Part shown: positions 1 through 8,103 of the stretch, one piece after another
How positions within the stretch are numbered: position 1 is the stretch's first letter
Layout of the letters: every line of letters starts with the position of its first letter
Origin: Bacteroides faecalis
Lineage (GTDB): Bacteria > Bacteroidota > Bacteroidia > Bacteroidales > Bacteroidaceae
Length of the DNA stretch: 64,000 bases
Assembly: GCF_003865075.1 (NCBI RefSeq)
Contig: NZ_BHWB01000005.1
Location: forward strand, 124,001 to 188,000
Direction: 5' to 3'
Position numbers and translations under genes: made by a program
Notes under the pieces: model-generated
What the model saw: the letters and a program-made list of their open reading frames with translations, nothing else
Database searches by the model: none
Told to the model about the DNA's origin: nothing

Positions 1-319
1 TGAGGAAAATACATGCGCCGACGACCATCATGATCTTCTTTTTCACGTCCTGTTCCTCGTTGTTCATGGCGATGTAAACGCTTATGGCTCCGACAATTGC
101 AACGACACCTGCAATGGCATAGCAGAGCTTCACCACGATAGGTACATACTTGGCAATCTCCTCCGTCACTGTGGTAAGCGCGGTCGTTCCTGCCGAGTAG
201 TCGCCGGCTGCGTTCTGTGCCATTGCTGCGGTGGTGCCGACAAGCAACATCAGGGCGAGCGTTTTCATGCGCTGTGAAGAGAAGAATCCCTTCACCTTCT
301 TGTTAATCCTTTCAAACAT
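1..319 (-). CDS. Conjugative transfer protein, DUF4134 (TraE-like), partial
   Basis: The gene runs off the left edge, so only the N-terminal 106 or so residues are visible. It starts at the ATG complementary to 317-319. A basic start (MFERINKKVKGFF) leads into a hydrophobic signal ending in AMAQ. A second hydrophobic stretch (VVKLCYAIAGVVAIVGAISVY) follows, then a charged turn and another membrane segment (KKIMMVVGACIFL). This signal-plus-two-helix layout is that of the small DUF4134/TraE subunits of Bacteroides conjugative elements, probably part of the mating-pore membrane complex. The next gene upstream is a paralogue. Family by recognition; the exact role in the pore is inferred. Confidence 0.75.
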   Translation of the reverse strand, partial: MFERINKKVKGFFSSQRMKTLALMLLVGTTAAMAQNAAGDYSAGTTALTTVTEEIAKYVPIVVKLCYAIAGVVAIVGAISVYIAMNNEEQDVKKKIMMVVGACIFL

Positions 320-377
320 TCTTTTTACCTTTTAATTTGTTACACTTTGAGTTATCTTATCTCGTATCACCTGTATC

Positions 378-710
378 TCAAATCTGATAACCGAAGAAAG
401 CGGGGAAGACGATGGTCGCTCCTATGAGGAACAGGCAGGCTCCCACCAGCATCATGATGTTCTTCTTCACTCCTTCTTCGCCCGTATTCATCTTTATATA
501 TATCTGCAAGGCGCTGACTATGACCACGATGCCCGCCACTGCATAGCACAGATAAACGATATAGAGCATCATCGTCACGGCATAGTCATGGGCACTCGCA
601 AGTGCGTCCGCTCCCCAGCTGTAGTCCACGTTGCCACACTTAGCACTGGCCAGAGCTGGGGTTAAAGCGGCATATAATGATAGAAATGCACTTCTTGTTT
701 TTGACATCAT
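378..710 (-). CDS. Conjugative transfer protein, DUF4134 (TraE-like) paralogue
   Basis: This 110-residue protein has a short signal peptide (cleavage near ASAKC), one helix around residues 46-68 (IVYLCYAVAGIVVIVSALQIY), a polar loop with NTGEEGVKK, and a second helix (MMLVGACLFLIGATIVF). The loop and second helix match the partial gene downstream (EEQDVKKKIMMVVGACIFL), so the two are tandem paralogues. Its start overlaps the stop of the preceding gene by four bases, which suggests translational coupling in one tra operon. Likely an inner-membrane component of the type IV secretion-like mating apparatus. Confidence 0.75.
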   Translation of the reverse strand: MMSKTRSAFLSLYAALTPALASAKCGNVDYSWGADALASAHDYAVTMMLYIVYLCYAVAGIVVIVSALQIYIKMNTGEEGVKKNIMMLVGACLFLIGATIVFPAFFGYQI

Positions 711-1159
711 ATCTCATTATTGAGTGATTCCACCTTGACCATGTCACGTCCATTGTGACGAAGACCGCGGGCGATGATGGTGTTGTTCAATTCTTCCGAA
801 TACATGGGGTCGGAATAGGTGGTATTCACTTCCTCCATCTTCTTCTCGATTGCGCTTTGTATCTTTTCAAGCACATGAGGCTTGCTCTCTTCCGCAGTGG
901 CGGCTGCCTCCTCTGTAGGCTCTGCAAGCTGCTTCTCCTCGTAGGCTGTCTCATATTGGTTGTCGCCTACGCTGAAACCACCGTCGCTCTCGCTGACCGC
1001 TATCGACTCTTCCTCGTCGGTCATGTCACTGACATCAAACGACTCGCCCTGTGACTTCTCGTCCTTGGGCTTTCCGTACAGATCCTGCACGATGATGACC
1101 GTATAGTAGATGACATAGATTATGGTCACGACAATGGCGAATATTACAAATGACTTCAT
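707..1159 (-). CDS. Tra-operon membrane-anchored acidic protein, unknown function
   Basis: A 150-residue protein with a single N-terminal membrane helix (residues 3-25, FVIFAIVVTIIYVIYYTVIIV) and a long acidic, low-complexity tail (runs of E, S, A, D at about 33-95), then a more ordered C-terminus with ARGLRHNGRDMVKVESL. I do not recognise a named family. It overlaps the next tra gene by four bases, so it is most likely the first visible gene of the same transfer operon. No full-consensus promoter was seen in 1160-1317; a partial -7 box (TTCCTTTG on the minus strand) lies near 1200-1207. Confidence 0.6.
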   Translation of the reverse strand: MKSFVIFAIVVTIIYVIYYTVIIVQDLYGKPKDEKSQGESFDVSDMTDEEESIAVSESDGGFSVGDNQYETAYEEKQLAEPTEEAAATAEESKPHVLEKIQSAIEKKMEEVNTTYSDPMYSEELNNTIIARGLRHNGRDMVKVESLNNEI

Positions 1160-1318
1160 ATTTTCAAGTTTGATTTTACTATGGTTTGGCTTATTGCCGA
1201 TGCAAAGGAACTACCTTTTCTTCAATCTTAAACCGAAATGACTTTCCGCGGAGCCAAATCTTAACTCTAATTTTGATTACACTCGCAATCATACTCAAAA
1301 ATCAAACTCGAAAGGCAC

Positions 1319-1348
1319 AAAAAAAGCCCTTCCGATAGGGAAGAGCTT
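1319..1348 (-). terminator. Rho-independent terminator of the NTase/phosphoesterase operon
   Basis: On the minus strand AAGCTCTTCCC and GGAAGGGCTT pair around a short loop and are followed directly by seven T. It lies about 30 bases after the stop of the metallophosphoesterase gene and closes that operon before the tra genes. Confidence 0.75.
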
Positions 1349-1380
1349 GTAAAGAGGGTGGATGAAAAAAATGTGGATGG

Positions 1381-2151
1381 CTATATGGTCAGGTACTTGC
1401 CATGGGAGAAGTCCTGATGTTCGTTAGAGAAAACATAGCCCAACTGGTTGGACAAGCATTGGGTGTTGCCTATCCTGGCATCGATGTTGGTGTGCGAATG
1501 TCCGTATATCCAATAGTCTATGCCGCTATCGGTGATATAGTCCTCCAACTCTACGGTGAACGCCACGTTTGCCTTGCTGCCTTGAAACTTTGGGTGGAGC
1601 ATACGGAACGATGGTACATGATGGGTGACAACAATCTTATGGGCTGCTTGCGAATATGCCACTGCATCCTTGATAAAGGTGAGGCAACGTTCATGCTCAG
1701 CATTGAATTGGGCATGGGTCATCAGCTCACCTTTATATAATATACGGCGGAAGTCGCTTATCACTTGCTCGGTGAAGTAAGCGTCCTCCAAAGGAATCCT
1801 CGACCAAAGGGTGGAGAGGATGATGTCGGTGTCGCCAATCCTCGCAATACCGTTGTAGTGGCTGAATACATTGGGACGTACCTCCAAGAGATAGCCGTCG
1901 GGCAGTGTCGCCACATCATAATATTTGTAGAACTCATGGTTGCCCATGCAGCAATGCACCTCCTTGTAGTTCTCCGATGCCCAGTCCCAAAAGGGATGCT
2001 TGGAGTAGTTGTCATCGCCGAGATAGCCGATGTCGCCGGCAAGCAGCAGTATGTCGCCCGTCACCTCCAAGGGGTGGGCTTTCAGATACCGCCAATTGTC
2101 GGCAAACTCCAGATGCAGGTCGGATGCGTATTGTATCTTCATATTGGTCAT
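1381..2151 (-). CDS. Calcineurin-like metallophosphoesterase
   Basis: This 256-residue protein carries the full set of calcineurin-type metal-binding motifs in order: SDLHLE (D-x-H) at about residue 10, LAGDIG near 38, GNHEF near 71, THHVPS near 176 and YGHSHTNID near 217. The family hydrolyses phosphomonoesters, phosphodiesters or nucleotides using two metal ions; the substrate cannot be read from sequence. The ORF overlaps the stop of the nucleotidyltransferase gene by four bases; a start three codons inside (MKIQYASD) is equally possible. It is the last gene of a three-gene operon ending at the terminator at 1319-1348. A phosphoesterase coupled to a nucleotidyltransferase suggests addition and removal of a nucleotide mark, which is inference. 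Confidence 0.85.
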   Translation of the reverse strand: MTNMKIQYASDLHLEFADNWRYLKAHPLEVTGDILLLAGDIGYLGDDNYSKHPFWDWASENYKEVHCCMGNHEFYKYYDVATLPDGYLLEVRPNVFSHYNGIARIGDTDIILSTLWSRIPLEDAYFTEQVISDFRRILYKGELMTHAQFNAEHERCLTFIKDAVAYSQAAHKIVVTHHVPSFRMLHPKFQGSKANVAFTVELEDYITDSGIDYWIYGHSHTNIDARIGNTQCLSNQLGYVFSNEHQDFSHGKYLTI

Positions 2152-2927
2152 GCTTCTATAAACAATTCATCCAGTTGATCTAACAGTCCGGTCACAAATG
2201 CCTCGTCTTGACCGAGTGACTTTGACAATGGTTCTGCGAGAGTTGACCAGTCGGCTCTGATGGAGGCGACAAACTCCCTTATACATGCCACTATTGAAGC
2301 AGGAGCCTCAATGTTGTCCTCAGTCATTATGACCACATTTTTCAGGATGTCCGAACGGTGCTTCTTGATGTCTTTGGTGTTCACATGCTTGCCGTCCCGC
2401 TTGTCTGCCATGAGATTTAGGTAGGCTCTTGCCTTCAGTGCTATCAAGGCAGCGGAATTGGCATGGCGTATGCCATCAGTCAGTTGGCTGTGTGCGATAG
2501 TAAAGTGATAGTAATCATCGTCCATGATGATGGCACTAAGACTCGACACATCTTCATCGGTCGGGATAGGTTCTATGACAAATCCCTTTGGCTCTCCAAG
2601 CACGTCGGGGTGGCGTGACAGCAGTTCTATCATCTCGGGATAGCCGTCTTTACCATCAAGGAAACGATACATTTCATACCTTGGTGGCTCACCAGCCTCC
2701 TGTTTCCTCTTTTCAGGTCGATAGCCAGCCTCCCGCACAAACTGCCAGAAGCGATTGGCGAAAGCCTCGGTCATGTTCTCTACGATGACTATCATGTCGA
2801 TGTCGTGTGTGGCGCGTGGACGCACCACGGTATTGGTCATGGTGATGTCACAGGCTGCTCCGCCTATCACCACATAGTTTTCTGAGTATTCCGCAAATGC
2901 TTCACGGAACTTGACTAATCCTTCCAT
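2148..2927 (-). CDS. Nucleotidyltransferase-fold protein (MNT/AbiEii-like)
   Basis: A 259-residue protein whose first 45 residues show the polymerase-beta-type nucleotidyltransferase signature: VVIGGAACD (the hGG motif) and, about 20 residues later, THDIDMIV with the two metal-binding Asp. A helical C-terminal part contains ALKARAYLNLMADKRDGKHVNTKDIKKH, which resembles the region after the catalytic domain in AbiEii/MNT toxins and related NTases. Its 5' end overlaps the upstream gene by 13 bases and its 3' end overlaps the phosphoesterase gene by four, so the three are tightly coupled. A toxin role fits the arrangement but is not shown; a housekeeping NTase carried as cargo is the alternative. 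Confidence 0.75.
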   Translation of the reverse strand: MEGLVKFREAFAEYSENYVVIGGAACDITMTNTVVRPRATHDIDMIVIVENMTEAFANRFWQFVREAGYRPEKRKQEAGEPPRYEMYRFLDGKDGYPEMIELLSRHPDVLGEPKGFVIEPIPTDEDVSSLSAIIMDDDYYHFTIAHSQLTDGIRHANSAALIALKARAYLNLMADKRDGKHVNTKDIKKHRSDILKNVVIMTEDNIEAPASIVACIREFVASIRADWSTLAEPLSKSLGQDEAFVTGLLDQLDELFIEA

Positions 2928-3886
2928 TTCTGTTCACTGATTATTCGTTCTACTTCTTTTTCTACTCTCGGATCATCATCATCTCTCAACGAAAGGACAA
3001 GGGAAAGGCGATCAACCCACTGGCTTTTGTCGCCCATTTTGCTGACAACAGGGTATTTCCATACCTCTATGATATAGTTGCCGTCATAGATGTTGGGATT
3101 CTCCATGACATCAGCCGACTTGACGGCACGATATTCCTTGCTTGTCATCATTATCATCTCTTCCCGGTCACGATTAAGCATGGAATAATGTGCCAGGGCA
3201 TTGATGCCGCATACGGGGTATTCCGCATCCAAGCGTATGTCATCGCAAAAGATGCGGTTCTCCACAGGTGACAGCAAGACGTTCTGAGCCTTGTCCCACA
3301 GTTCCTTGCCCTTCAACTCGAAGTGTACCACCTTGCTGCGCTGTCCGTTCTGAATCTTTTGACACAGTCCTACATCTTCAAGACAGGTGACACCCAACGT
3401 GACGCTTTCGTAAGAATATGGAAGCAACGGTGCAATATCCCTTGGCGACATTCCTTCAATACTGCCCACCTGTAGGTGATAGAGTAGTATGTATTGCGCC
3501 ACAGGGGTCAATACTTCGGCAATCTTCCTGTTGCTTGTCTTCTCCAATGCTATGATGCCTGGCAGATGGGCATATTCCTCGGACATGACAAAGAAGACTC
3601 CTTTGTCTGCCAGTCTGTGTCGCTCGTAGGTGGGTCCGGGCGCAAGGATAAACACCGCAGGCAGTCCCAGGGCTTCGGTCAACCGCTTGCCCGTGATGGC
3701 GCAAGTCCGTGGAGAGGGATTGCCCTTCTTGGGCTCAACGAACAGCAGGGGCGTGCCTTGGTATGTGCCATCATAGAAACGGTATGAGAGTTTCTCGCCA
3801 ACCGTGATGCCTTTCAGGCTTTCCTTGGCACGAGGTTCCACCTCAAAGCGTCTGCCCAATATCCTTATTTCTTTTTTCAATTCCAT
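2915..3886 (-). CDS. Probable winged-helix partner of the nucleotidyltransferase (AbiEi-like by position)
   Basis: I take the start at the ATG complementary to 3884-3886 (MELKKEIRIL). It lies about 30 bases downstream of a consensus -7 box at 3920-3927; the longer frame beginning further upstream would start above that promoter. The product is about 323 residues. The middle (VAQYILLYHLQVGSIEGMSPRDIAPLLPYSYESVT) reads as a winged-helix DNA-binding domain, and the first third as an alpha/beta domain. The C-terminal part is charged. In type IV AbiE systems a winged-helix antitoxin gene precedes the nucleotidyltransferase toxin gene, the same order as here. The family assignment rests mainly on gene order. 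Confidence 0.6.
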   Translation of the reverse strand: MELKKEIRILGRRFEVEPRAKESLKGITVGEKLSYRFYDGTYQGTPLLFVEPKKGNPSPRTCAITGKRLTEALGLPAVFILAPGPTYERHRLADKGVFFVMSEEYAHLPGIIALEKTSNRKIAEVLTPVAQYILLYHLQVGSIEGMSPRDIAPLLPYSYESVTLGVTCLEDVGLCQKIQNGQRSKVVHFELKGKELWDKAQNVLLSPVENRIFCDDIRLDAEYPVCGINALAHYSMLNRDREEMIMMTSKEYRAVKSADVMENPNIYDGNYIIEVWKYPVVSKMGDKSQWVDRLSLVLSLRDDDDPRVEKEVERIISEQKWKD

Positions 3887-3919
3887 TCTGCTACATTTTA
3901 ATAATGTATTAAAACGATG

Positions 3920-3927
3920 CAAAAATA
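3920..3927 (-). promoter_or_regulatory. Promoter -7 box of the three-gene operon
   Basis: The minus strand reads TATTTTTG followed by C, a full match to the Bacteroides TAnnTTTG box, about 30 bases before the chosen ATG at 3886. A weak upstream TTG lies about 18 bases before it. Confidence 0.6.
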
Positions 3928-4042
3928 AGGATAATAATTGAGAATCAAGCATGTTTGGGCGAAAAAGTGCAGATTTGATATGTAATTTCAATGCATTTGA
4001 GCCATTTTTGCATCAAATGATGGTGTTTTCGTCTTTATAATG

Positions 4043-4942
4043 TCATTCAGATGCCGTTCGTTTCTTCCTCATCAGATAGTCGTTGACATCCTTGTAGTCG
4101 GCATATCTGAAGGACTCGTCCGTCACCCTGTACTCGAATACATTGCTGATGCTCTCAACCGTCTTGCGTCCTGCCTGGTCGTTGTCGAGGAAGCAATGGA
4201 TGTGGGTGTAACGGTCAAGGTAATGCAATGCCTGTTTGAGGTTGGCGACTGAGTTCAGTATCATATAGTCGCAAGGGCTTTCAACGACAAACCATCGGTC
4301 TTGCTGTTTAACGAGGGTCATATAAGCAAGGAAGTCCATGAAGCCCTCAAAGACCAGACAACCGTTTTGCCACTCGTTGAACGTATGGGCAAGCAGGGTG
4401 ATGTCCTTATGCCCGATGCAGCCCTTGAAATAGGGATTGCGCACCTCATGTCCTTCACTCAGATTGCCAAAGGCAATGCCATAGTAATGTTTTTGCTCAA
4501 CCTTGTAGTGTATCTCCCTGCAATACATCCTGCCAATGGTGATGTCTATCCGTCGGCTACTGAAATAGGACAGCAGAGAATGGTTGCTCAGTGGGAGCAG
4601 CTTCACATCGTTCATCTTGGTTGTCGTGTATTCCTTGGCTGCGATAGCGGTCTCGATTGCCTTATCCACAGTGGCAATACTCTTGGACGCAAGGTAGGCA
4701 AGGGCATCGGAAACGGATTGTTTGTTATACATACGCTTTACCAGCTCCACAAGGTCACCGCCCTCCTTAATGGCGTAGTCGTACCACAGGTTCTCCTTCT
4801 TGCTGACCTTGAACGATGCGGTCTTCTCGTCCCTGAAGGGTGACAGATACCAGTAGGCATTGCCCTTCTTCTTTTTCAGCGTTACATTCTCCTTGTCTAA
4901 GAAGTCTATAATGCTCAGTTTCTTCGATTGTTCAATATTCAT
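4043..4942 (-). CDS. Toprim-domain DNA primase of the conjugative element
   Basis: A 299-residue protein. The N-terminus (YWYLSPFRDEKTASFKVS, LWYDYAIKEGGDLVELV) corresponds to the CHC2 zinc-finger domain of DnaG-type primases, but the zinc-binding Cys/His residues are absent. The C-terminal half carries Toprim motifs: CLVFEGFMD (catalytic Glu) near residue 186 and HCFLDNDQAGRKT (D-x-D) near 249. It would make primers on the transferred or replicating single strand. The neighbouring RecA-fold ATPase gene on the same strand is separated by a repeat region, which points to a small replication module. Confidence 0.85.
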   Translation of the reverse strand: MNIEQSKKLSIIDFLDKENVTLKKKKGNAYWYLSPFRDEKTASFKVSKKENLWYDYAIKEGGDLVELVKRMYNKQSVSDALAYLASKSIATVDKAIETAIAAKEYTTTKMNDVKLLPLSNHSLLSYFSSRRIDITIGRMYCREIHYKVEQKHYYGIAFGNLSEGHEVRNPYFKGCIGHKDITLLAHTFNEWQNGCLVFEGFMDFLAYMTLVKQQDRWFVVESPCDYMILNSVANLKQALHYLDRYTHIHCFLDNDQAGRKTVESISNVFEYRVTDESFRYADYKDVNDYLMRKKRTASE

Positions 4943-4982
4943 TGTACTTTCATTTGTTCGGTTTTACTTTGTCCATGGAAAC

Positions 4983-5139
4983 AGTTTACTTTACCCTTTC
5001 TCCTATATAGGCACACCCGTAAACTAAACCATTTGCTAAACTACTTTTCCGCTTCCCAATTCAGCCTCCGATTTCGGTTTACTTTGGCCTTATTTCTTAT
5101 ATATAGGTACGGACGTAAACTAAACTGGTTTCTGAACTG
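4983..5139. repeat. Two iteron-like direct repeats with internal inverted repeats
   Basis: Two units of about 60 bases (4983-5042 and 5076-5138) share GTTTACTTT at the start, TATATAGG in the middle, CGTAAACTAAAC next and an AACT end. GTTTAC and GTAAAC form an inverted repeat inside each unit. A further partial copy of the start (GTTTTACTTTG) lies at 4961-4971. They fill the only sizeable gap between the primase and the RepA-like ATPase genes. This suggests an origin of replication or an autoregulatory site. Confidence 0.6.
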
Positions 5140-5142
5140 TTT

Positions 5143-6255
5143 TTATTCCTCTTCATGGAACAGGTCAATCTCGGCAGGTGTATATCCGAAATAGTAATGA
5201 TTATCCCGCTTCACTATGAGCTTTTGCTCGTTAATCAGGTATTTCAGCATTTTGATGATGACGCTTCTGCCACGCTTAAAGCCAATGTCTGCATAGGCTT
5301 GCGTTAATTCCTCCACCATGCGATCGAATCCTTTGATAGGTTTCTCCTTGAATGCAGCCGTCAGCGCCTCGTTATGCTGTTCGGATGTCAAGTCTTGGTA
5401 AGTAAACCTTGACGGTTGCTTGTCACCTTCTTCCTTCTCCGGCGTGTGCTCGACAATCTCTGGCAACCCTTCCTCATTGACTGTAAAGGCAAACGGCTTG
5501 AACTCCTTCTCACGGATGTGCATCGCCTTCACCTCGCTGATGTCGGGATTGGTGGTGCTCTTGGTGATGACAAGCACCGTCTCTGCCTTGTTGTTCATCT
5601 CCGTACCGATATGCCCGCGCACGTTATTGTCGCCCTTGTTCTGATGCAATACGCAATGGATGTGCAGGTCATACTTTGATGACCATTCCATCATCTTGTT
5701 GATGACCTCGACCGATTCTCCCGCATTGTTGATGTCGAGAAGCAGGTCTCTGATTCCGTCGATGATGACCAGTCCATAGCTTTGGTCTTGGGCAAGCGCA
5801 TAGTCTATGACCTCTATCCTGACGGAGGGCGTGTACTCTCTCAGACAGATAAAGTCAAGGTTCTCGTTGTCGATGCTTGTAGGTAGACCAGCGAGCTTCA
5901 GGATGCGCTCCAGCACATTATGGCAGTGATAGCGGCTCTGCTCCGTATCTACATACAGTATCTTGCGTTTCCCCTCTGGCAGACTGGCGCGATAGTTCAG
6001 TACCTTGCCGTTGGCGAGGGAAGCGGCTACCAAGGCAGACACGTTGAAGGTCTTTTTCGCCTTTGCCTTACCAGTAGAAGCACTGAAGTTGCCCAATGTG
6101 GCTATGCTGGAATTATCAACCCATATAATCTGAGGAGGTGTTTTATAAGTATCTGTTGCCTTTATCAACGATTCGCTCAATATGCGATTGAGACGCTGTA
6201 CTCCTTCCTCTTTTGAGTTAGGCTGTACATGTTTGTTATTTTCTTCCATTTTCAT
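5143..6255 (-). CDS. RecA-fold ATPase, RepA-like helicase of mobile elements
   Basis: A 370-residue protein. NFSASTGKAKAKKTFNV near residue 75 is the atypical Walker A loop common in Bacteroides mobile-element RepA-like ATPases. YGLVIIDGIRDLLLDI near 160 is Walker B, and HIHCVLHQNKGDNNVRGHIG near 200 fits the sensor/L1 region of hexameric RecA-fold helicases. The C-terminus (RGRSVIIKMLKYLINEQKLIVKRDNHYYF) looks like a winged helix. With the adjacent primase and repeat it forms a likely replication or mobilisation module. Its start overlaps the upstream HTH gene by four bases. Confidence 0.8.
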   Translation of the reverse strand: MKMEENNKHVQPNSKEEGVQRLNRILSESLIKATDTYKTPPQIIWVDNSSIATLGNFSASTGKAKAKKTFNVSALVAASLANGKVLNYRASLPEGKRKILYVDTEQSRYHCHNVLERILKLAGLPTSIDNENLDFICLREYTPSVRIEVIDYALAQDQSYGLVIIDGIRDLLLDINNAGESVEVINKMMEWSSKYDLHIHCVLHQNKGDNNVRGHIGTEMNNKAETVLVITKSTTNPDISEVKAMHIREKEFKPFAFTVNEEGLPEIVEHTPEKEEGDKQPSRFTYQDLTSEQHNEALTAAFKEKPIKGFDRMVEELTQAYADIGFKRGRSVIIKMLKYLINEQKLIVKRDNHYYFGYTPAEIDLFHEEE

Positions 6256-6593
6256 TCTTTCGGATTATCAATTTCTATTTTCGTTACCATTCCAATGACC
6301 TCTTGTTTGTTTTGGAGCAGCCACTTGTCGATTTCTTCTCTATTAAAATACAGCATTTTTCCCCTTGGCTTATAGTGTGGAACTTCTTTTGCGGCTGTAA
6401 GTTTGTATAGCAGGCTTTCAGAAACACCAATATACTTACATGCTTCGTCAAACCCCAAGACGGTTTTGGTCTGCTTGACCATCTTCTCCAATTCCTCGAT
6501 TCGCTCTATTAGTTTGTCAATAGGTCCCAAAGCCTCCAAACTGTCTTCTATTGCGACAATTCGCTCATAGAGTCTAAAATGTCTTTCATTCAT
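6252..6593 (-). CDS. Helix-turn-helix excisionase-like DNA-binding protein
   Basis: A 113-residue protein with a coiled-coil-like N-terminus (residues 5-40). A MerR/excisionase-type HTH follows: LGFDEACKYIGVSESLLYKLTAAKEVPHYKPRG with the wing MLYFNREEIDKWL. Such proteins act as excision factors or regulators in Bacteroides integrative elements. The stop overlaps the ATPase gene by four bases, so it is probably cotranslated with it. Confidence 0.75.
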   Translation of the reverse strand: MNERHFRLYERIVAIEDSLEALGPIDKLIERIEELEKMVKQTKTVLGFDEACKYIGVSESLLYKLTAAKEVPHYKPRGKMLYFNREEIDKWLLQNKQEVIGMVTKIEIDNPKE

Positions 6594-6636
6594 GTGTCAC
6601 GTACCTTAATTAAATTGTTTACAGACAGTAGCACGG

Positions 6637-7005
6637 TTATATTAGCCGTCTATTCTTTCTTTGTGTAGATAGTACATATTCCTCTGCTTCTCTTTGAATC
6701 TCGTTCTTCGATTTGCCCTTGGTTCCTTGAAGCCATTCATCTATCTCAGATTTGAGGAACATGATGCGTTTGCCTCTCTTGTGAAACGGTATTTCCCGAT
6801 TGCTTGTCCAGCAATATATGGTATGCTCTACCGGATGTGTTGGGAGATAAGCACATAATTCAGCAACCGTAAACCATGTTTCTTCTTTTTCTGATTGAAC
6901 AAGTTCATATATACCATCAATCTTGTCTTCTAATGATGACAGCTTTTTCAGTACCCCCGTTATAGCGTTGGGAATATCTTCAAATCTTATACTATTTTCT
7001 TCCAT
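6637..7005 (-). CDS. Second helix-turn-helix excisionase-like protein
   Basis: A 122-residue protein with the same layout as its neighbour: a short helical N-terminus, then WFTVAELCAYLPTHPVEHTIYCWTSNREIPFHKRGKR and the wing MFLKSEIDEWL, then a basic tail. It is probably the first gene of the HTH-HTH-ATPase transcript, because a consensus -7 box lies just upstream at 7033-7040. A role as excisionase or module regulator is inferred from the fold and context. Confidence 0.75.
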   Translation of the reverse strand: MEENSIRFEDIPNAITGVLKKLSSLEDKIDGIYELVQSEKEETWFTVAELCAYLPTHPVEHTIYCWTSNREIPFHKRGKRIMFLKSEIDEWLQGTKGKSKNEIQREAEEYVLSTQRKNRRLI

Positions 7006-7032
7006 GCTAATTATTTTTTATGATTTTTGATG

Positions 7033-7040
7033 CAAAGTTA
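7033..7040 (-). promoter_or_regulatory. Promoter -7 box upstream of the HTH gene
   Basis: The minus strand reads TAACTTTG followed by C, a full TAnnTTTG match, 28 bases before the ATG of the 6637-7005 gene. It sits directly after a hairpin at 7064-7116. Confidence 0.6.
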
Positions 7041-7063
7041 TGGGGAGACTGTCACTAAATAGA

Positions 7064-7116
7064 AAAAGTAACGTGATAGTAAGGCAGTATCAACCAAACT
7101 ATCACGTTTTTACTTT
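7064..7116 (-). terminator. Hairpin terminator, possibly also an operator
   Basis: AAAGTAACGTGATAGT and ACTATCACGTTTTTACTTT are inverted repeats around a 17-base loop. Read on the minus strand, the stem ends in a T-rich stretch after the 7139-7867 gene. Its position just above the promoter of the HTH gene would also suit a binding site for the HTH protein. Confidence 0.6.
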
Positions 7117-7138
7117 CATTTAGCAGAATTATTGTGAT

Positions 7139-7867
7139 TTATTCCTCTCTTAATATCTGTTCGATGGATTTGCAGATGGCATATTGACTTGCTGTCATGG
7201 AAACGTTTCTTCTTATCCTTGAAAGAGAAGAGGAAAGACAACTTGAAGTTATGAATTTCTCTGTTCCATCCTTTTTGATACTGGTTAAGAAGCGACCTTC
7301 TCCCATGACATATTGCCAATTATTGTTTATCAAATGGTATTGAGCCATAGCGTCAAACAGTACGGCTACATTACGTACATTCTTTACACGGATAGATGCG
7401 TCCAAGTCGCACTTGAATAGGCGACACAACTCGCTACGCACATCACTGTTGTCGGCAAAATCAAATATGTCGTGACTTTGGACAAGTTCTACCAACAAAT
7501 CCATCTGTCTGTCTGACAATTGGCATCCCAAAGTGAGGATGGACGATTTCTTTCGGGTAAGGATTGGCAGACCAGTACCCACATGTTGAAGAAACAACTC
7601 AATAAGTTCCTGCTTGGAATAATCTTCTTTTTTCTTGATTATTGACACACACTTAGAGTCTCTAAACAAAGTACCAATAATGCCAATTGCCATCTGTCGC
7701 GAGTTCTTACAACGTGCACAATCACAGTCAATATATTGGTGACTGCGCTCAAATAGTTCTATGAAGTACTCTGTCTTCATATGATTCTTTTCAGCTTGAA
7801 GATACCAACTTCTTGCGATCTCAAACAACTCATACAGTTCTCTGTAGAAGTCTTCTGTACACTCCAC
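7139..7867 (-). CDS. Mobile-element protein of unknown function with Cys cluster
   Basis: A 242-residue protein I do not recognise. It is mostly helical by appearance, with a C-D-C-A-R-C-K cluster near residue 49 that could bind metal. A C-terminal segment (SSSLSRIRRNVSMTASQYAICKSIEQIL) is amphipathic and basic. It stands alone between the integrase terminator and the hairpin at 7064-7116, so it is probably its own transcript. No membrane segment or signal peptide is visible. Confidence 0.55.
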   Translation of the reverse strand: MECTEDFYRELYELFEIARSWYLQAEKNHMKTEYFIELFERSHQYIDCDCARCKNSRQMAIGIIGTLFRDSKCVSIIKKKEDYSKQELIELFLQHVGTGLPILTRKKSSILTLGCQLSDRQMDLLVELVQSHDIFDFADNSDVRSELCRLFKCDLDASIRVKNVRNVAVLFDAMAQYHLINNNWQYVMGEGRFLTSIKKDGTEKFITSSCLSSSLSRIRRNVSMTASQYAICKSIEQILREE

Positions 7868-8027
7868 ATGTTTGTGGACACGCTTGCTCTCTTCAAAAAG
7901 AGAGAAGCCAAAAAAGGCTGTCTTTTTTCATTTTTATCTGTTTATTGTTATAAATGTTTGGTTTCCACGAAAGGTTAAAGTGCCAAAACAATAGCATCAT
8001 TACATAGAATGTTGAAAATGAAAGGCA

Positions 8028-8071
8028 CTAAAAACCACCTGTACAATAAAGGACTTATTGATACAAGTGGT
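8028..8071 (-). terminator. Rho-independent terminator after the integrase gene
   Basis: On the minus strand ACCACTTGTATCAATAA pairs with TTATTGTACAGGTGGT around a few bases and is followed by a run of T. It lies 33 bases past the integrase stop. Confidence 0.7.
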
Positions 8072-8103
8072 CTTCTATACTAAGTGCTTACAAATGATAA
8101 TCA

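Noticed and set aside
755..2183. Plus-strand ORFs opposite the tra and phosphoesterase genes
   Set aside because: They are opposite-frame shadows of well-supported minus-strand genes.
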